A DNA stretch of 64,000 bases from Primulina eburnea (GCF_022965805.1 NC_133114.1:7584261-7648260); one strand, 5' to 3'. Positions 22,231 through 34,094 are shown, counted from the first letter of the stretch. The notes: generated by a model not told the origin, from the sequence alone. Program-made: numbers and translations.

Positions 22231-24376
22231 AGATCTAAGTTCGTCCTCGAACTCCTAAACAATCACTTCAGGAGATATCAGAAGAAACGCATAATAGAGT
22301 TTAAACCAAAACTCAAATATCTGATTCAAGTCTGGAATAAGAATTCACTAATTATAATGTCATGATACTTCTCCAATCCTTCTGACAGAATCAATCTTGC
22401 TAGGTTGGTTCTACAACATCCGTATAAACCACTCCATAGTCTATACTAATTCAATGCAGCGAACTAGCATTAAATCTGTTGCTCTCGATCTAGGACATAT
22501 TCAATCCTCGACCTCAAATACCAGTCATCATCATCCGATGTTGGTTTAAGACATCTGTTCATTCTGAACTCTCTTCATCTTCCTTCGAATTTCTTCAAAA
22601 GAATTAGAAATCTGTAATATTCACTGTATACTGTCCTAACTGAAATTATCTCATTACCAAGCTGGTAGGCTGATAGGTATTGTCATGCAGTGATAATAAG
22701 TCATATCAATTAGTGCTAACATCCAGCACTCTATAATTTTACCTAGATCTTCCCACCTCTGGATAACATATACCCTGACTGTCTGTCAATCTGTGATAAA
22801 TTTAAGGAACACCTCATGATATACTCTGTCACAGGTACAAGATCAATCAAATCACAATCTGATATACTCTACTGTGGCATTCTGATCTTTCTGACCACTT
22901 TTCTGACAACGATCTGTGTCATTTGGTCATGTTTGTACGTCATCTTGTACAAACTAATAGATTATAGATTGAACAATCTATCAATCATAATCATATCATA
23001 TCACAATCTGGAGAAAATGGCGGTAATTTCATTACAAAAGCCATAGAAATTCATTCCCATTTCTATTCAGAACTATACACTTCTGCAATAAATCTTCTAA
23101 TTTCTATCTTTCTGTCTTTTCTGTTAGCGATTTAGACATATCAGTACAATTTCTGCCAACATTTCAGTACAATTCTGTTATAACTGATCTCATCTGTCTA
23201 TATCACAACTATCTGTTCGAATACAATACCTTCTCAATCATCAAACTGAACACTGAATTCATTACTGTAAGTTTCTGACACTATCTGTCCTTTCTGATTC
23301 GAACTATTTGATATAAACAAATCAGTTAATAATATAAATAAAAGAAATATACCTACCTGGTATTAGGCTCTGACTATCGATATCAATTCTGTTATTCAAT
23401 TCTGAAACATTCTAGTATCATAAGATAATCAATCTCATACAAAATACAAAATCACATATCTGTTATTCTATTCTGATCATTACAATCGAGTTCTGAACAT
23501 CCTGATCCCATTTCTGAACTGTTGTAACTCTCGAAATCAACTCTGATTCTGTTAGAACTGTATATACTCTCCATGGTTTACAATAATCTGTAGCATATGC
23601 GGATTCAAAAACAACAGTAATATCAACTCAGAGGCGAAATATCAATATCATATACAAATCTAGTGAGTTCAGTGAACTCATAAAATAATGATTTCTGATA
23701 AATATCTTCATATCATTCTGATCAACTGTTATATCTCATCTGCAAATAAAATATGCTCTCCAAAACAATATAAGATGTCTCACATACTGATTTAGATTAA
23801 TCACAATACTCAGCAGATATAAAGCAGCAATCGAATAAAATACTTTGCCAAATCAGATAAAATACATTTCTAACAATTCTGACATTTCTGCACTTTCTGG
23901 TCTTTCTGATCTCGGTATCTTATCAACCACTGATCGTAATCTCAACTGTATCAAAATCAATCTGTATACTAACTTCAGATAAAGCATACCCTGAATACAA
24001 TCTGTTTCAAGCGGGATTCTTATCTGAATAATTTTTGTATACATTCATTACAGTTCTCAGAATATTCAATAGAATCTTCAAATATTCGATTCGATCAATC
24101 AAATACTACAAATATATCAGAATCTCATAGATATAACAACTATAGAATCATCATAACATCTCTGACTATACTGACATATGCCAAAGAGGAACACTAAATC
24201 AACTGTAACTCCTGGCTGATAATTTTCTACTGATCTTTCAATTCTTTTAATTCGTTCTGTATTATTCTGTGCTGAATCTAGCATACAATCAATGTCTGAT
24301 CTCAATTCAAGTCTGAACTCTATCTTTCTGATATAACGCTCAAATCTAAAATCTTATCTAGGCAAGCATCAGCCCA
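22231..24376 (-). pseudogene. Element C decayed RT, RNase H and integrase
   Basis: This is the counterpart of 4334-6466 in B. The minus strand around 22840-23045 matches the start of the integrase core and 22650-22790 the DGQSER region, with the same kinds of indels as B. No frame survives. A 76-codon plus-strand open frame inside it (22816-23046) is antisense to the former integrase and is not a gene. Confidence 0.68.
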
Positions 24377-24914
24377 CTCATATATCACTTGGCAAATCTG
24401 CCAATGCTAGGCTCGATTCCAGTAGGTCTACTGAATACATAGGGATGCAATCTGCTCCTTTCTGTATTAATCGAGTCATAAACCATACGAATATCAAAGG
24501 AATTCTAAATCTAGAATCCTTATCATGGTATCTCCACTGATTAGTCATCTCTGGTCTGACTCTTACCATTCTGGACACATTCTACAATATGTCTTTACTT
24601 GTTCAGCATATACATATCAATAATGCGTTCAAATCAGAAAACACAAGTACATCATAATCTATCTCTATTTCATTCTCATCTTACTGTAGTATATAATATA
24701 TACAGAAATCTCGGATATCCACATTTCCTCAACAAGCAAGGACATCAATACTACAGTACATACAAACCCAATAGATACGGCATATTTCCATGCAACTCAG
24801 TCAAATATATTCTTAACAAATGCATTAGTATATATCAATACATATGCAATAGAATCATAAAGAATAGTACCTGTTGTGAATTCTGGATCTGTGTTCTCAA
24901 TTGGACTCTGTTCC
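24377..24914 (-). pseudogene. Element C remnant of post-protease linker
   Basis: A 66-codon frame at 24378-24578 contains VRVRPEMTNQWRYHDKDSRF, then MTRLIQKGADCIPMYSVDLL. It matches the stretch between protease and RT in F ([28 protein letters not shown]). The protease catalytic domain is not present between it and gag. Sequence from 24580 to 24914 is AT-rich and non-coding but about 94% identical to B. Confidence 0.75.
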
Positions 24915-25769
24915 CTACAATCTTCGGGAACGCTTCTGGGGACAGACTTTAGCAAAGTGCCCCGGCTGTTTACAAATATTGCATCTACCAAGCACTCCTT
25001 GGCATTTCTCTGTGGAATGCCTCCCTCCACAATTTCTGCAATATACTCTTGTATAGCTCGGGCTGGAACCACTGGAACTAGAGGAACCACTTCCTATTTT
25101 CTTGAACGGTTTCTTTTGAGCTTTCAATGGTTCTTTCTTTTTATCACTGCTGCTGCCAATCTCGACTCTAGCAGGCAGTCGCTGTGGATTCAGAGCTGGA
25201 AGATCATACGATGCTTCCTGTTGTCCTGTCAGAACTGTTTCTGCTCTTTTGGCCCTATTCAAGGTATCAGCAAAACTACTTGATTGCTTCACATTCACCA
25301 ATGTACGTATTTCTGGATTCAATCCTTGAATGAACTGACTAGAAATAGCATCATCATTTCTAGCCACAAGAGGGGCAAAACGTAACAAGGTGAAAAACTG
25401 TGCCAAGTACTCATCAATACTCATCTGATTCTGTCTTAGGTTTGTAAACTCTGCATTTCTGTCCTGTCTGTATGATGTAGGGAAGAATCTTTGATAAAAT
25501 TCAAATCTAAAGGTCTTCCACAGAATCATTAAACTACGTCGTTCTAAGTTTTCCTTAGTTACCATCCACCAACTCTTTGCAATATCCTGTAGCTGATTCC
25601 CAATCAGTGTAATTATGCACTCATCTGTAAAGCCAAGGAATTCAAATAACATTTCTATATCTTCAAGCCAATTCTCACAATTTGCTGGCATCTCAGTACC
25701 CTTTAAAATCGGTGGTTTGTACGACTGAAACTTCTTCATCTGTGTTTCTATCTGATTTTCTGATCTATC
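24915..25769 (-). CDS. Element C Gag, N terminus cut by element D
   Basis: The frame is open from the D junction (25769) through an internal ATG at 25739 to a stop at 24915. The ten codons before that ATG spell DRSENQIETQ and align with the DVSETQLEKK of B, so only the first residue or few residues are lost to D. The Retrotrans_gag core (NWLEDIEMLFEFL, SWWMVTKENLERR, FRFEFYQRFFP, LRQNQMSIDEYLAQFFTLLRF) is followed by two zinc knuckles (CRNCGGRHSTEKC and CNICKQPGHFAKVC). It ends CPQKRSRRL like B. Amino-acid identity to B's Gag is only about half in the core, much lower than the flanking non-coding DNA. Confidence 0.87.
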   Translation of the reverse strand, partial: DRSENQIETQMKKFQSYKPPILKGTEMPANCENWLEDIEMLFEFLGFTDECIITLIGNQLQDIAKSWWMVTKENLERRSLMILWKTFRFEFYQRFFPTSYRQDRNAEFTNLRQNQMSIDEYLAQFFTLLRFAPLVARNDDAISSQFIQGLNPEIRTLVNVKQSSSFADTLNRAKRAETVLTGQQEASYDLPALNPQRLPARVEIGSSSDKKKEPLKAQKKPFKKIGSGSSSSSGSSPSYTRVYCRNCGGRHSTEKCQGVLGRCNICKQPGHFAKVCPQKRSRRL

Positions 25770-27387
25770 TGTAATAGCCGAGCCCGGTGTACGGTACGGT
25801 TTAAGCTTTACTTGTTATTTGGGTTATGTGATTAGATGTTTAGAGTTGTGTTTTGGGCTATATTATTATTGGTTATTATTGTTATTGAGGTGTTAGATGT
25901 TGTTGGTTGTTCGTTTCAGAGTTTCGGATCGATTTTAGTTGGGTTGAATTTTGTTCTTGGCCGTAGCTAGAGTGCACCCGCGCTCTTAGAGGAGTGCCAC
26001 CGCGGTGTACTATTCATCATTTTGGATTTGGAAGGCCGTGGCATCACCGCACCCGCGGCAGTGCAAGGACCGCACCCGCGGTGAGACCGCACCCGCGGTA
26101 ATTGCAGCACCGCACCCGCGGTGTTTGTGTTCCAGATTTATTTTGTTGTGCCGAGAGTTCAGCGCACCCGCGGCCCTTATGTTGGCGCACCCGCGGTCTA
26201 GGTATGGGCGAGATATTTAGTTGCTTTTTGGAGTGGTTGGCTTCATTTCTACCTTTACTTTTCCTCCATTCTCGATTTCCTCTCATTTTCTTAGGGTTTT
26301 CTACCATTTCATTCATTTCCTACCTTTGATTCTTGGATCTAGTTGGATTTCCGAGTTGAGATCGAGCTTCTACGTGGTGAGAGGAAGCTTAGGTAAGTTT
26401 TTGGTTGAGTTCTATCATGGTTTTTGGTAATGAGATGTTATAGGTTGATGTATTGGTTGGTTTAATGGATTATTTGACTTGTATTTGTGGATATAGAGTT
26501 GATATTGGTGTTATTTATGGATTATTGTTGTAGGTGGTGTACCAAGAGTATAGTTTGGAGGTGTTCTATTGGTTTGTAAGTGGAATTTCATCCCTTTGCT
26601 CACATGATGTTATATGTATTGTGTTTTAAAGGTTTTAATATGATATTCCCTTCATTTGAACCATAGTTATGTATTGATTCGATCGTATATATATTGGAGG
26701 CATTGTATGTCTCATTTATTGAAAAGGGAATACAAGAGAAAAGATATAGTTTCCAAAGTGATTGTTTAAATGCTATTGAGAATTCAAATGTTTTATTGGA
26801 TTGATTGAATAATAGTCAGAGCATTGCATGCAATTAGTTGATCAACAACCATAGGCTTTTATCCCTCACAGTTATCGATTTATATCGATGGGATATTTGC
26901 AACCACAGTCAGAGATACTATTGATATCAATCCAACCAGAGAAAAGAGAAATACCATCGTATTGCTATCTATTGCTATGTTATTGCTACAGTTATTGCTA
27001 CAGTATTCATGTTTAAGAGTTTATGGTATTTATGATTTTAAAGTCATGCTTTACAGAGTATACTATGTATCATTGCTATGTAGAGTTCCACTTGCTGAGT
27101 TTTTATACTCATTTCAGTTATTTTCATGTGATGCAGCTAAGAGTGACGGACCAGGACAGTGATCGTGGATGGGGGTCATATGCATACACCGTTGGAAGGA
27201 AGATTAGTTTGCAAATATTTTGGGACATGATCATAAGAATGATTATTTTGTATTTTGTATATCATTTTAATGATCATGTATTTATTTTGTAAACATTTTT
27301 ATGAAATGTATTTTGAAACTCCTTCCATTTGAAAGAAAATTTTAAATTCCGCTGTATTATTTTATCGTTACGGGTCAGGGTGTCACA
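25770..27387 (+). repeat. Element D 5' LTR
   Basis: 1618 bp, TGTAATAGCCGAGCC to GGTGTCACA. It carries a GC-rich palindromic array (25974-26198) just before a TATA-like GATATTTAG. It lies in inverted orientation to E's LTR at 27936-29522, only about 550 bp away. Beyond the array no gene is seen. Confidence 0.94.
25974..26198. repeat. ACCGCACCCGCGGTG-type dyad array in the D LTR
   Basis: Eight units have the common core GCACCCGCGG, most flanked by dyad-symmetric ACCGC and GCGGT. Spacing is about 15-60 bp. The DNA between units is unique. Confidence 0.9.
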
Positions 27388-27392
27388 TTTAG

Positions 27393-27404
27393 TGGTATCA
27401 GAGC
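27393..27404 (+). other. Element D primer-binding site (tRNA-iMet)
   Basis: Exact TGGTATCAGAGC, 5 nt after the LTR. Confidence 0.95.
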
Positions 27405-27523
27405 AGTGTTCTTCGGACCAATGCATATGACTTCGTCTACTTTCTACTGTCCGGGTATGTTTTCTTTGCATCTATTTATTCATTGTTATCTATTGATTGG
27501 TGTCTTGTGAGCAATTGTAGAGT

Positions 27524-27935
27524 ATGCCACCTAAGAGGAAAGCAGTAGAGGGTGAGGATAGTTCTTCCTCTAGAGTTGTCGATGAGTTCGGCAAGTTGCT
27601 TAAGGAGCAGGCTAAAGTTCATAGCGAGCAGATTCAGCAGCTCATTCGTATGCAAGGAACAGGACAGGGTAGAGGCCAAGTGAGAGGTCAGGTAGCTCAG
27701 GATGTTGGCACTGATGCCGTCTTTTCTGCTTTCAAGAGAATGGATCCACCGGAATTCGCAGGTAGCACCGATCCTTTAGTTGCTGTCGAGTGGGTCAAGG
27801 CTTTAGAGGCGATCTTCGATCATCTCCAGTACGAGGACAAAGACAGGATCAGTTGTGCCGTTTTCATGTTGGTTAAGGCTGCCCGCATTTGGTGGAATGC
27901 GACGAAGGTTGGTGTGACTGTTGCGACATTGAAGT
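27524..27935 (+). pseudogene. Element D Gag, N-terminal part
   Basis: The frame starts [20 protein letters not shown] as in E and runs for 137 codons to VGVTVATLK, where E is inserted. It continues at 52755 with [18 protein letters not shown]. It contains the start of the Retrotrans_gag domain ([29 protein letters not shown]). It is about 95% identical to E's Gag. The insertion falls between the lysine and tryptophan codons of the conserved LKWSEF segment. Confidence 0.92.
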
Positions 27936-29522
27936 TGTGACACCCTGACCCGTAACGATAAAATACACAGCGGAATTTAAAATTTGCTTTAAAATATGGA
28001 AGGAGTTTCAAAATACATTTCATAAAAATGTTTACAAAATAATCACATGATCATTCAAATGACATACAAAATACAAAATAATCATTCTTATGATCATGTC
28101 CCCAAAACGATACAAAATAATCTTCCTTCCAACGGTGTATGCATATGACCCCCATCCACGATCACTGCCCTGGTCGGTCACTCTTATCTGCATCACATAA
28201 AATAACTGAAATGAGAATAAATCTCAGCAAGTGGAACTTTACATAGCAATGATACATAGTATAATCTGTAAAACATGACTTTGAAATCATAAATACCATC
28301 AACTCTGAAACATGAATACTGTAGCAATAACTGTAGCAATAGCATAGCAATACGATGGTATTCTCTTTTCTATGGTTGGATTGATATCAATAGTATCTAT
28401 GACTGTGGTTGCAAATATCCCATCGATATAAATCGATAACTGTGAGGGGATAAAAGCCTATGGTCGATGATCATCTAATTGCATGCAATGCTCTGACTAT
28501 GATTCAATCAATCCAATAAAACATTTGAATGCTCAATAGCATTTAACAATCACTTTGGAAACCATATCTTTTGCTTTGTATTCCCTTTTCAATAGATGAG
28601 ACATACAATGTCTCTAATAGATAATCAATGAAATCAATACATAACAATGGATCAATGGAAGGGAATAACACTTTGAAACCTTTGAAATACAATACATATA
28701 ACAATCATGTGAGCAAAGGGATGAAATTCCACTTACAAACCAATAGAACACCTCCAAACTAACTCTTGGTACACCAGCTACAACAATAATCCATAAACAA
28801 CACCAATATCAACTCTATATCCACAAATACAAGTCAAATAATCCAATAAACCAACAAGAACAACACCCTATAACATCTCATTTCCAAAACCATGATAGAA
28901 TCGCACCAAAAACTTACCTAAGCTTCCTTATACCACGGAGAACGTCGATCTCAAGTCGAAAATCCAAATAACTCCAAGAATCAAAGGTAGGAAGAAAAAG
29001 AAATGGAGGAAAACCCTTGCCAAATGAGAGAAAATCTCGAAAAAGGTGGATAGGATAGGATAAGATATGGCCAACAACTCCAAAAAGTAACTAGATATCT
29101 CGCCCATACTTACACCGCGGGTGCGGTCACACAAGCACCGCGGGAGCGCTAAGCTCACGGCATACCAACTAAAATCCCATGCACGAAGACCGCGGGTGCG
29201 TTGCTACAATTACCGCGGGTGCGGTCCTTGCACTGCCGCGGGTGCGGTGATGCCACGGCCTTCCAAAACCAAAATGATGAAAAGTACACCGCGGGAGCAC
29301 TCCTCTAAGAGCGCGGGTGCACTCTTGCTTCGGCAATGAACAGAACTCAACCAACTAAAATCGAACCGAAACACTGAAACGAACAACCAACAACATCTAA
29401 TACCTCAAGATAATAATAGCCAATAATACTATGACCCAAAACACAACTCTAAACATCTAATCACAAAACCCAAATAACAAGTAAAGCTTAAACCGTACCA
29501 TACACCTGGCTCGGATATTACA
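27936..29522 (-). repeat. Element E 3' LTR
   Basis: 1587 bp. On the plus strand it begins TGTGACACC and ends in ATTACA. The palindromic array is at 29113-29324. It is an inverted copy of the nearby D LTR. No gene is seen. Confidence 0.95.
29113..29324. repeat. CACCGCGGGTGCGGT-type array in the E 3' LTR
   Basis: About eight units of the D/E/F-type core in the opposite orientation to D. Several units carry single transitions (GCGGGAGCG for GCGGGTGCG). Confidence 0.9.
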
Positions 29523-29535
29523 ATCTCCCCTCCTT
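29523..29535 (-). other. Element E polypurine tract
   Basis: On the minus strand AAGGAGGGGAGAT abuts the LTR. Confidence 0.88.
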
Positions 29536-29562
29536 AGAGGAATTTTGTCCGCGAAATTGACG

Positions 29563-30885
29563 TCACTGCACGAACAACTCAGGATACTTCTCTGTCATCT
29601 CAATCTCTGGTTCCCACGTAGCCTCCTCGATCAAATGGTTCCTCCAAAGGACTTTAACGATGCCGATCTCTTTGTTTCTCATAACTGTAACTGTGCGATC
29701 CAAAATCTGGACCGGAATCTCTTGGTACGTCAAATTCGGCGTCAAGTCCAGTGGCTCGTGGTGAAGAACATGGGAAGGATTCGCAATATACTTCCTGAGC
29801 ATCGATACATGAAACACATTGTGAACTCTGTCAAGATCGGGCGGTAGGGCTAATCTGTAGGCTCGGTCACCAACTCTGTCCAATATCTCGAATGGACCAA
29901 TGAATCTCGGACTCAACTTGCCCTTCTTGCCAAATCTCATCACACCCTTGAGAGGTGCTATCTTCAGAAATACATGATCGCCAACCTCGAACTGCAAAGG
30001 TCTACGACGAACATCTGCATAGCTCTTCTGCCTCGACTGAGAAGTCTTCATCCTCTCTCTGATCACAACAACAACATCGGCCGTCTGCTGGACCAACTCT
30101 GGTCCCAACATCTTCCTCTCGCCAACCTCATCCCAAAACAAAGGAGATCTGCACTTCCTGCCATAAAGTGCCTCATACGGTGCCATGCCAATCGACGCCT
30201 GGTAGCTATTGTTGTACGTGAACTCCACAAGTGGCAACTTAGAATCCCAGTTACCAGAATAGTCAATAGTACAAGCTCTGAGCATATCCTCAAGAATCTG
30301 AATGACTCTCTCTGACTGACCGTCGCTCTGAGGATGATAAGCTGTACTGAAAGCTAATCGAGAACCCATAGCTCTGTGAAGACTCTTCCAAAACTCGGAG
30401 GTAAACCTGGGGTCACGATCAGACACAATCGACACGGGCACACCATGAAGTCTAACAATCTCTGCAATGTAGTCCTCGGCATACTGATTCATGGAGTACG
30501 TCGTCTTGACTGGAAGGAAATGAGCTGACTTGGTCAATCTATCAACAATGACCCAAATAGAATTATAACCTTTCGGCACTCTGGGAAGACCAGTCACAAA
30601 ATCCATCGTAATGTGCTCCCACTTCCACTGAGGAATCGGCAAAGATAGCAATGTCCCAGCAGGTCTCTGATGCTCAATCTTCACCTGCTGACAAGTAAGG
30701 CACTGAGAAATGAACAAAGCAACATCTTTCTTCATACCTGGCCACCAGTAGAGTCGACGAAGATCCTGATACATCTTCGTACTGCCTGGATGAATCGAAT
30801 AAGGTGCGGTATGAGCCTCTGTCAAGACATCTCTACGAATATCGTCGCCAATAGGAACAGAAATACGGCCTCTGAAAGTCACCAA
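29563..30885 (-). CDS. Element E integrase with chromodomain-like C terminus
   Basis: This 440-residue open frame catalyses insertion of the element's cDNA into the nuclear genome. The zinc-binding domain has H-x-A-P-Y-S-I-H and C-L-T-C (residues about 25-66). The core has the DDE triad D95 (ITMDF), D156 (IVSDRDPRF) and E192 (SDGQSER), with 35 residues between the last two. Further on come EFTYNNSYQASIGMAPYEALYGR and the GPFEILDRVGDRAYRLALP segment. The C terminus (about 405-437, IVKVLWRNHLIEEATWEPE) is a chromodomain-like tail, which in this lineage guides insertion into heterochromatin. The frame opens 47 bp after the RNase H frame stops, following a small frameshift. The listed ATG is internal; upstream codons in the same frame belong to the polyprotein. 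Confidence 0.92.
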   Translation of the reverse strand: MVTFRGRISVPIGDDIRRDVLTEAHTAPYSIHPGSTKMYQDLRRLYWWPGMKKDVALFISQCLTCQQVKIEHQRPAGTLLSLPIPQWKWEHITMDFVTGLPRVPKGYNSIWVIVDRLTKSAHFLPVKTTYSMNQYAEDYIAEIVRLHGVPVSIVSDRDPRFTSEFWKSLHRAMGSRLAFSTAYHPQSDGQSERVIQILEDMLRACTIDYSGNWDSKLPLVEFTYNNSYQASIGMAPYEALYGRKCRSPLFWDEVGERKMLGPELVQQTADVVVVIRERMKTSQSRQKSYADVRRRPLQFEVGDHVFLKIAPLKGVMRFGKKGKLSPRFIGPFEILDRVGDRAYRLALPPDLDRVHNVFHVSMLRKYIANPSHVLHHEPLDLTPNLTYQEIPVQILDRTVTVMRNKEIGIVKVLWRNHLIEEATWEPEIEMTEKYPELFVQ

Positions 30886-30931
30886 CCCATCACCATTCGA
30901 ACCAAACTCTGAATTACCCCTCTCCTCAGCT

Positions 30932-31747
30932 CTAGCTCAACTCTAGCAACTGCACATCAGTCGCCTGCTCTCTCCGGATCCTGTCCGTCAAAGTAGATCG
31001 AATGACCAACGCTGAAAAGCGAGCAATGGTACCTGGAATCACCAGATTAATCTCCTCTCTCTGCAAATCCATCAACAACGGCCTCTGAATCAAAGAACTC
31101 AAAGAAGCACTCGACTTGCGGCTCAAAGCATCAGCCACAACGTTTGCCTTTCCCGGATGGTAACTGATAGTCACATCATAATCCTTGACAAGCTCTAACC
31201 ACCTCCTCTGTCGCATGTTGAGCTCTTTCTGAGAAAACAGATACTTCAAGCTCTTGTGGTCTGTGAAGATCTCACACTTTTCGCCATACAAGTAATGTCT
31301 CCAAATCTTCAGGGCGAAAACCACAGCTGCTAGCTCCAAATCGTGCGTCGGATAATTCTTCTCATAGTCTTTCAACTGGCGAGAAGCATAGGCAATAACC
31401 TTACCTCGCTGCATCAGCACTGCACCAAGGCCTCTCTTCGACGCATCGGTATAGACCACAAAATCCTCAGAACCACTAGGCAAAGAAAGAACAGGAGCTG
31501 TCGTCAACCTGTCCTTCAACTCTTGAAATGCACGCTGGCAATCGATAGACCACTCGAACTTCACAGTCTTCCTCGTCAGATTGGACAATGGCAGGGCAAT
31601 CTTAGAAAAATCTGAAATGAAACGACGATAATAACCCGCCAAACCAAGGAAACTGCGTACCTCAGAAACAGTGGTAGGAATAGGCCAACTATGAATCGCC
31701 TCTATCTTCAACGGATCAACTAGCAATGCCATCTCTCGAAACCACAT
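30932..31747 (-). CDS. Element E end of RT and RNase H
   Basis: The 271-codon frame continues the polyprotein after a one-base insertion. It begins in the RT thumb and connection ([34 protein letters not shown]). It then carries RNase H with catalytic residues in [25 protein letters not shown] and [11 protein letters not shown], and ends near [16 protein letters not shown] and a spacer. RNase H removes template RNA during reverse transcription. The real N terminus lies in the RT frame upstream, so the listed ATG (31747) is not a start. A stop at 30932 precedes the integrase frame. Confidence 0.9.
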   Translation of the reverse strand: MWFREMALLVDPLKIEAIHSWPIPTTVSEVRSFLGLAGYYRRFISDFSKIALPLSNLTRKTVKFEWSIDCQRAFQELKDRLTTAPVLSLPSGSEDFVVYTDASKRGLGAVLMQRGKVIAYASRQLKDYEKNYPTHDLELAAVVFALKIWRHYLYGEKCEIFTDHKSLKYLFSQKELNMRQRRWLELVKDYDVTISYHPGKANVVADALSRKSSASLSSLIQRPLLMDLQREEINLVIPGTIARFSALVIRSTLTDRIRREQATDVQLLELS

Positions 31748-33980
31748 GGCCTAGAAAAGAAATCTGATCCAACCAAAACTCACACTTCTTCAACTTGGCG
31801 AACAGCCTCTTCTCTCGCAACAACTGAAGAACAACTCTGAGATGCTCGGCATGAAGCTCTCTGGTCTTGGAATAGATCAAGATATCGTCGATGAAAACAA
31901 TGACGAAGCTATCCAGATAAGGCTTGAACACACGGTTCATCAGGTCCATGAAGACTGAAGGGGCATTGGTCAAACCAAACGACATCACAAGAAACTCAAA
32001 ATGACCATACCTGGTCCTGAAAGCCGTCTTAGGGACATCAGACTCCCTAACCTTCAACTGATAGTAGCCAGACCGAAGATCAATCTTCGAGAATACAGTG
32101 GCACCATGGAGCTGATCAAACAAATCATCTATCCGTGGCAACGGATACTTGTTCTTGACAGTCACTTTGTTAAGCTCACTGTAGTCGATACAAAGTCGCA
32201 AAGAACCATCCTTCTTCTTGACAAACAGAACCGGAGCTCCCCAAGGCGAAGAACTCGGACGAATAAAACCCTTATCTAGAAGATCCTGCAACTGCGCCTT
32301 CAACTCCTTCATCTCAGTAGGAGCCATCCGGTACGGAGCCTTAGAGATAGGAACCGTACCAGGAGCTAGATCGATAACGAACTCAACATCTCTGTCCGGC
32401 GGCAAACCCGGAACATCATCCTCAAACACATCAGCAAACTCCCTCACGACATCAATATCATCTACATTCAACTTAATCAGTCTATCAACATCCAAAATAG
32501 AAGCCAGAAATACATCACAACCTCTACACATCAACCTCTCAGCCTCAAGACAAGAAATAAAAGGAAGGAGCAGCGAAGTACCTGAGCCGGCGAGAACTCC
32601 TCCCTGGCCATCATCTGCAAAAGCTACTGTCTTAGCAACACAATCGATAACTGCACGGTAAGTCGAAAGCCAATCCATGCCAAGAATAACATCGAAAGCA
32701 ACCATAGGAATAACAATCAAATCAGCGAAGACAACTCGCTCCTCAATACGAACAGGGCACGCAAACACAATCGATGTCGGGCAAAACACGTCCCCCGAAG
32801 GCAAAATAACACTAAGCTGAAGGGGAAGAACAGAAGGAACTATACCCAACGATCTCAAAAACAAATCAGACATAAAAGAATGAGTAGCACCAGTATCTAC
32901 CAAAGTCGAAGCTACTCTGCCTGAAATCAAAATAGTACTAGAGATCAAAGAAGAATCATGATTAATACCTTCATTCGTCATCGAAAAGATACGACCCTGC
33001 ACCTTCCCTTGGCTCGCTCCTCTCGGACAATCTCTGGCAACGTGGCCTGCCGTGCCACAACGGTAACAAGTATGAGTGCCCAATCTGCACTCTCCTCGAT
33101 GATGCTTGCCACACTTTGGACACAGTGGCTTCTCGGGATCAACTGGAATTGGCGGTGGTCTAGGACTCGGCTCCATCTTGCCCTTGCCCTTGAAACGATC
33201 CCTGCCCCTCTGATTAGAACCCTGGCCTCTCTGAGCAACAGCTTGATGCCTCTCTTGCCTCTCCCTGGCGATGTCCTTCTCATCCTGCTCGGCAAACAAT
33301 GCTTTGGACACAATCTCCTTGAAAGTAACGGCCTTGGACATGTTGATATCACGACGAATCTCCGCTCTAAGGCCTCGAATGAAATGAGCGCCTTTATCTT
33401 TATCATTGGATGCAACATACAGAGCAAATAGGCAACCCTCTTCAAACTTCAGAATATACTGACTAACATCCATGCTCCCCTGTCGAAGCTCCAAGAACTC
33501 CGTAACCTTCCTCACTCGAAGGGCATCTGGAAAGTACTTGTCGTAGAACAAGTCAGTGAACTCTGACCACTTCAGTGTCGCAACAGTAACACCAACCTTC
33601 GTCGCATTCCACCAAATGCGGGCAGCTTTAACCAACATGAAAACAGCACAACTGATCTTGTCTTTGTCCTCGAACTGGAGATGATCGAAGATCGCCTCTA
33701 AAGCTTTGACCCACTCGACAGCTACTAAAGGATCAGTGCTACCTGCGAATTTCGGTGGATCCATTCTCTTGAAAGCAGAAAAGACGGCATCAGTGCCAAC
33801 AGCCTGAGCAACCTGACCTCTCACTTGGCCTCTACCCTGTCCTGCTCCTTGCAATCGGAGCAACTGCTGAATCTGATCGCTATGAACTTTGGCCTGCTCT
33901 TTAAGCAACTTGCCAAACTCGTCGACAACTCTGGAGGAAGAACTATCCTCACCCTCTACTGCTTTCCTCTTAGGTGGCAT
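31716..33980 (-). CDS. Element E Gag-protease-RT
   Basis: This 754-residue polyprotein starts [20 protein letters not shown]. Gag occupies about 1-325, with a capsid core ([54 protein letters not shown]). It has a [12 protein letters not shown] motif at 287-297 and a zinc knuckle [14 protein letters not shown] at 305-318. The aspartic protease active site is DTG at 362-364 ([13 protein letters not shown]). RT begins near 540 ([22 protein letters not shown]) and reaches the catalytic FIDD at 696-699. The frame ends at GIAS because of one extra A near 31722; D reads [12 protein letters not shown] here. Without that base RT and RNase H would be continuous. Confidence 0.94.
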   Translation of the reverse strand: MPPKRKAVEGEDSSSSRVVDEFGKLLKEQAKVHSDQIQQLLRLQGAGQGRGQVRGQVAQAVGTDAVFSAFKRMDPPKFAGSTDPLVAVEWVKALEAIFDHLQFEDKDKISCAVFMLVKAARIWWNATKVGVTVATLKWSEFTDLFYDKYFPDALRVRKVTEFLELRQGSMDVSQYILKFEEGCLFALYVASNDKDKGAHFIRGLRAEIRRDINMSKAVTFKEIVSKALFAEQDEKDIARERQERHQAVAQRGQGSNQRGRDRFKGKGKMEPSPRPPPIPVDPEKPLCPKCGKHHRGECRLGTHTCYRCGTAGHVARDCPRGASQGKVQGRIFSMTNEGINHDSSLISSTILISGRVASTLVDTGATHSFMSDLFLRSLGIVPSVLPLQLSVILPSGDVFCPTSIVFACPVRIEERVVFADLIVIPMVAFDVILGMDWLSTYRAVIDCVAKTVAFADDGQGGVLAGSGTSLLLPFISCLEAERLMCRGCDVFLASILDVDRLIKLNVDDIDVVREFADVFEDDVPGLPPDRDVEFVIDLAPGTVPISKAPYRMAPTEMKELKAQLQDLLDKGFIRPSSSPWGAPVLFVKKKDGSLRLCIDYSELNKVTVKNKYPLPRIDDLFDQLHGATVFSKIDLRSGYYQLKVRESDVPKTAFRTRYGHFEFLVMSFGLTNAPSVFMDLMNRVFKPYLDSFVIVFIDDILIYSKTRELHAEHLRVVLQLLREKRLFAKLKKCEFWLDQISFLGHVVSRDGIAS

Positions 33981-34094
33981 ACTCTACAATTGCTCACAAA
34001 ACACTAATCAATAGATAACAATGAATAGATGCAAGAAAACATACCCGGACAGTTGAAAGTAGACGAAGTCATATGCATTGGTCCGAAGAACACC

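Larger units (their letters stand above)
20236..25769 (-). mobile_element. Element C: Ty3/gypsy relative of B, gag only
   Basis: The minus-strand element has its 3' LTR at 20236-22216, a polypurine tract at 22217-22230, a decayed pol and a gag whose start is cut by element D at 25770. The rest of C (leader, 5' LTR) must lie beyond D, outside the window. The flank before the LTR is gtcat, the expected TSD. It shares the loss of protease and the pol decay with B, but its gag is clearly different in sequence. Confidence 0.9.

Noticed and set aside
22816..23046. 76-codon plus-strand frame with a hydrophobic stretch, resembling a membrane protein
   Set aside because: It is antisense to the decayed integrase of C and is broken in B.
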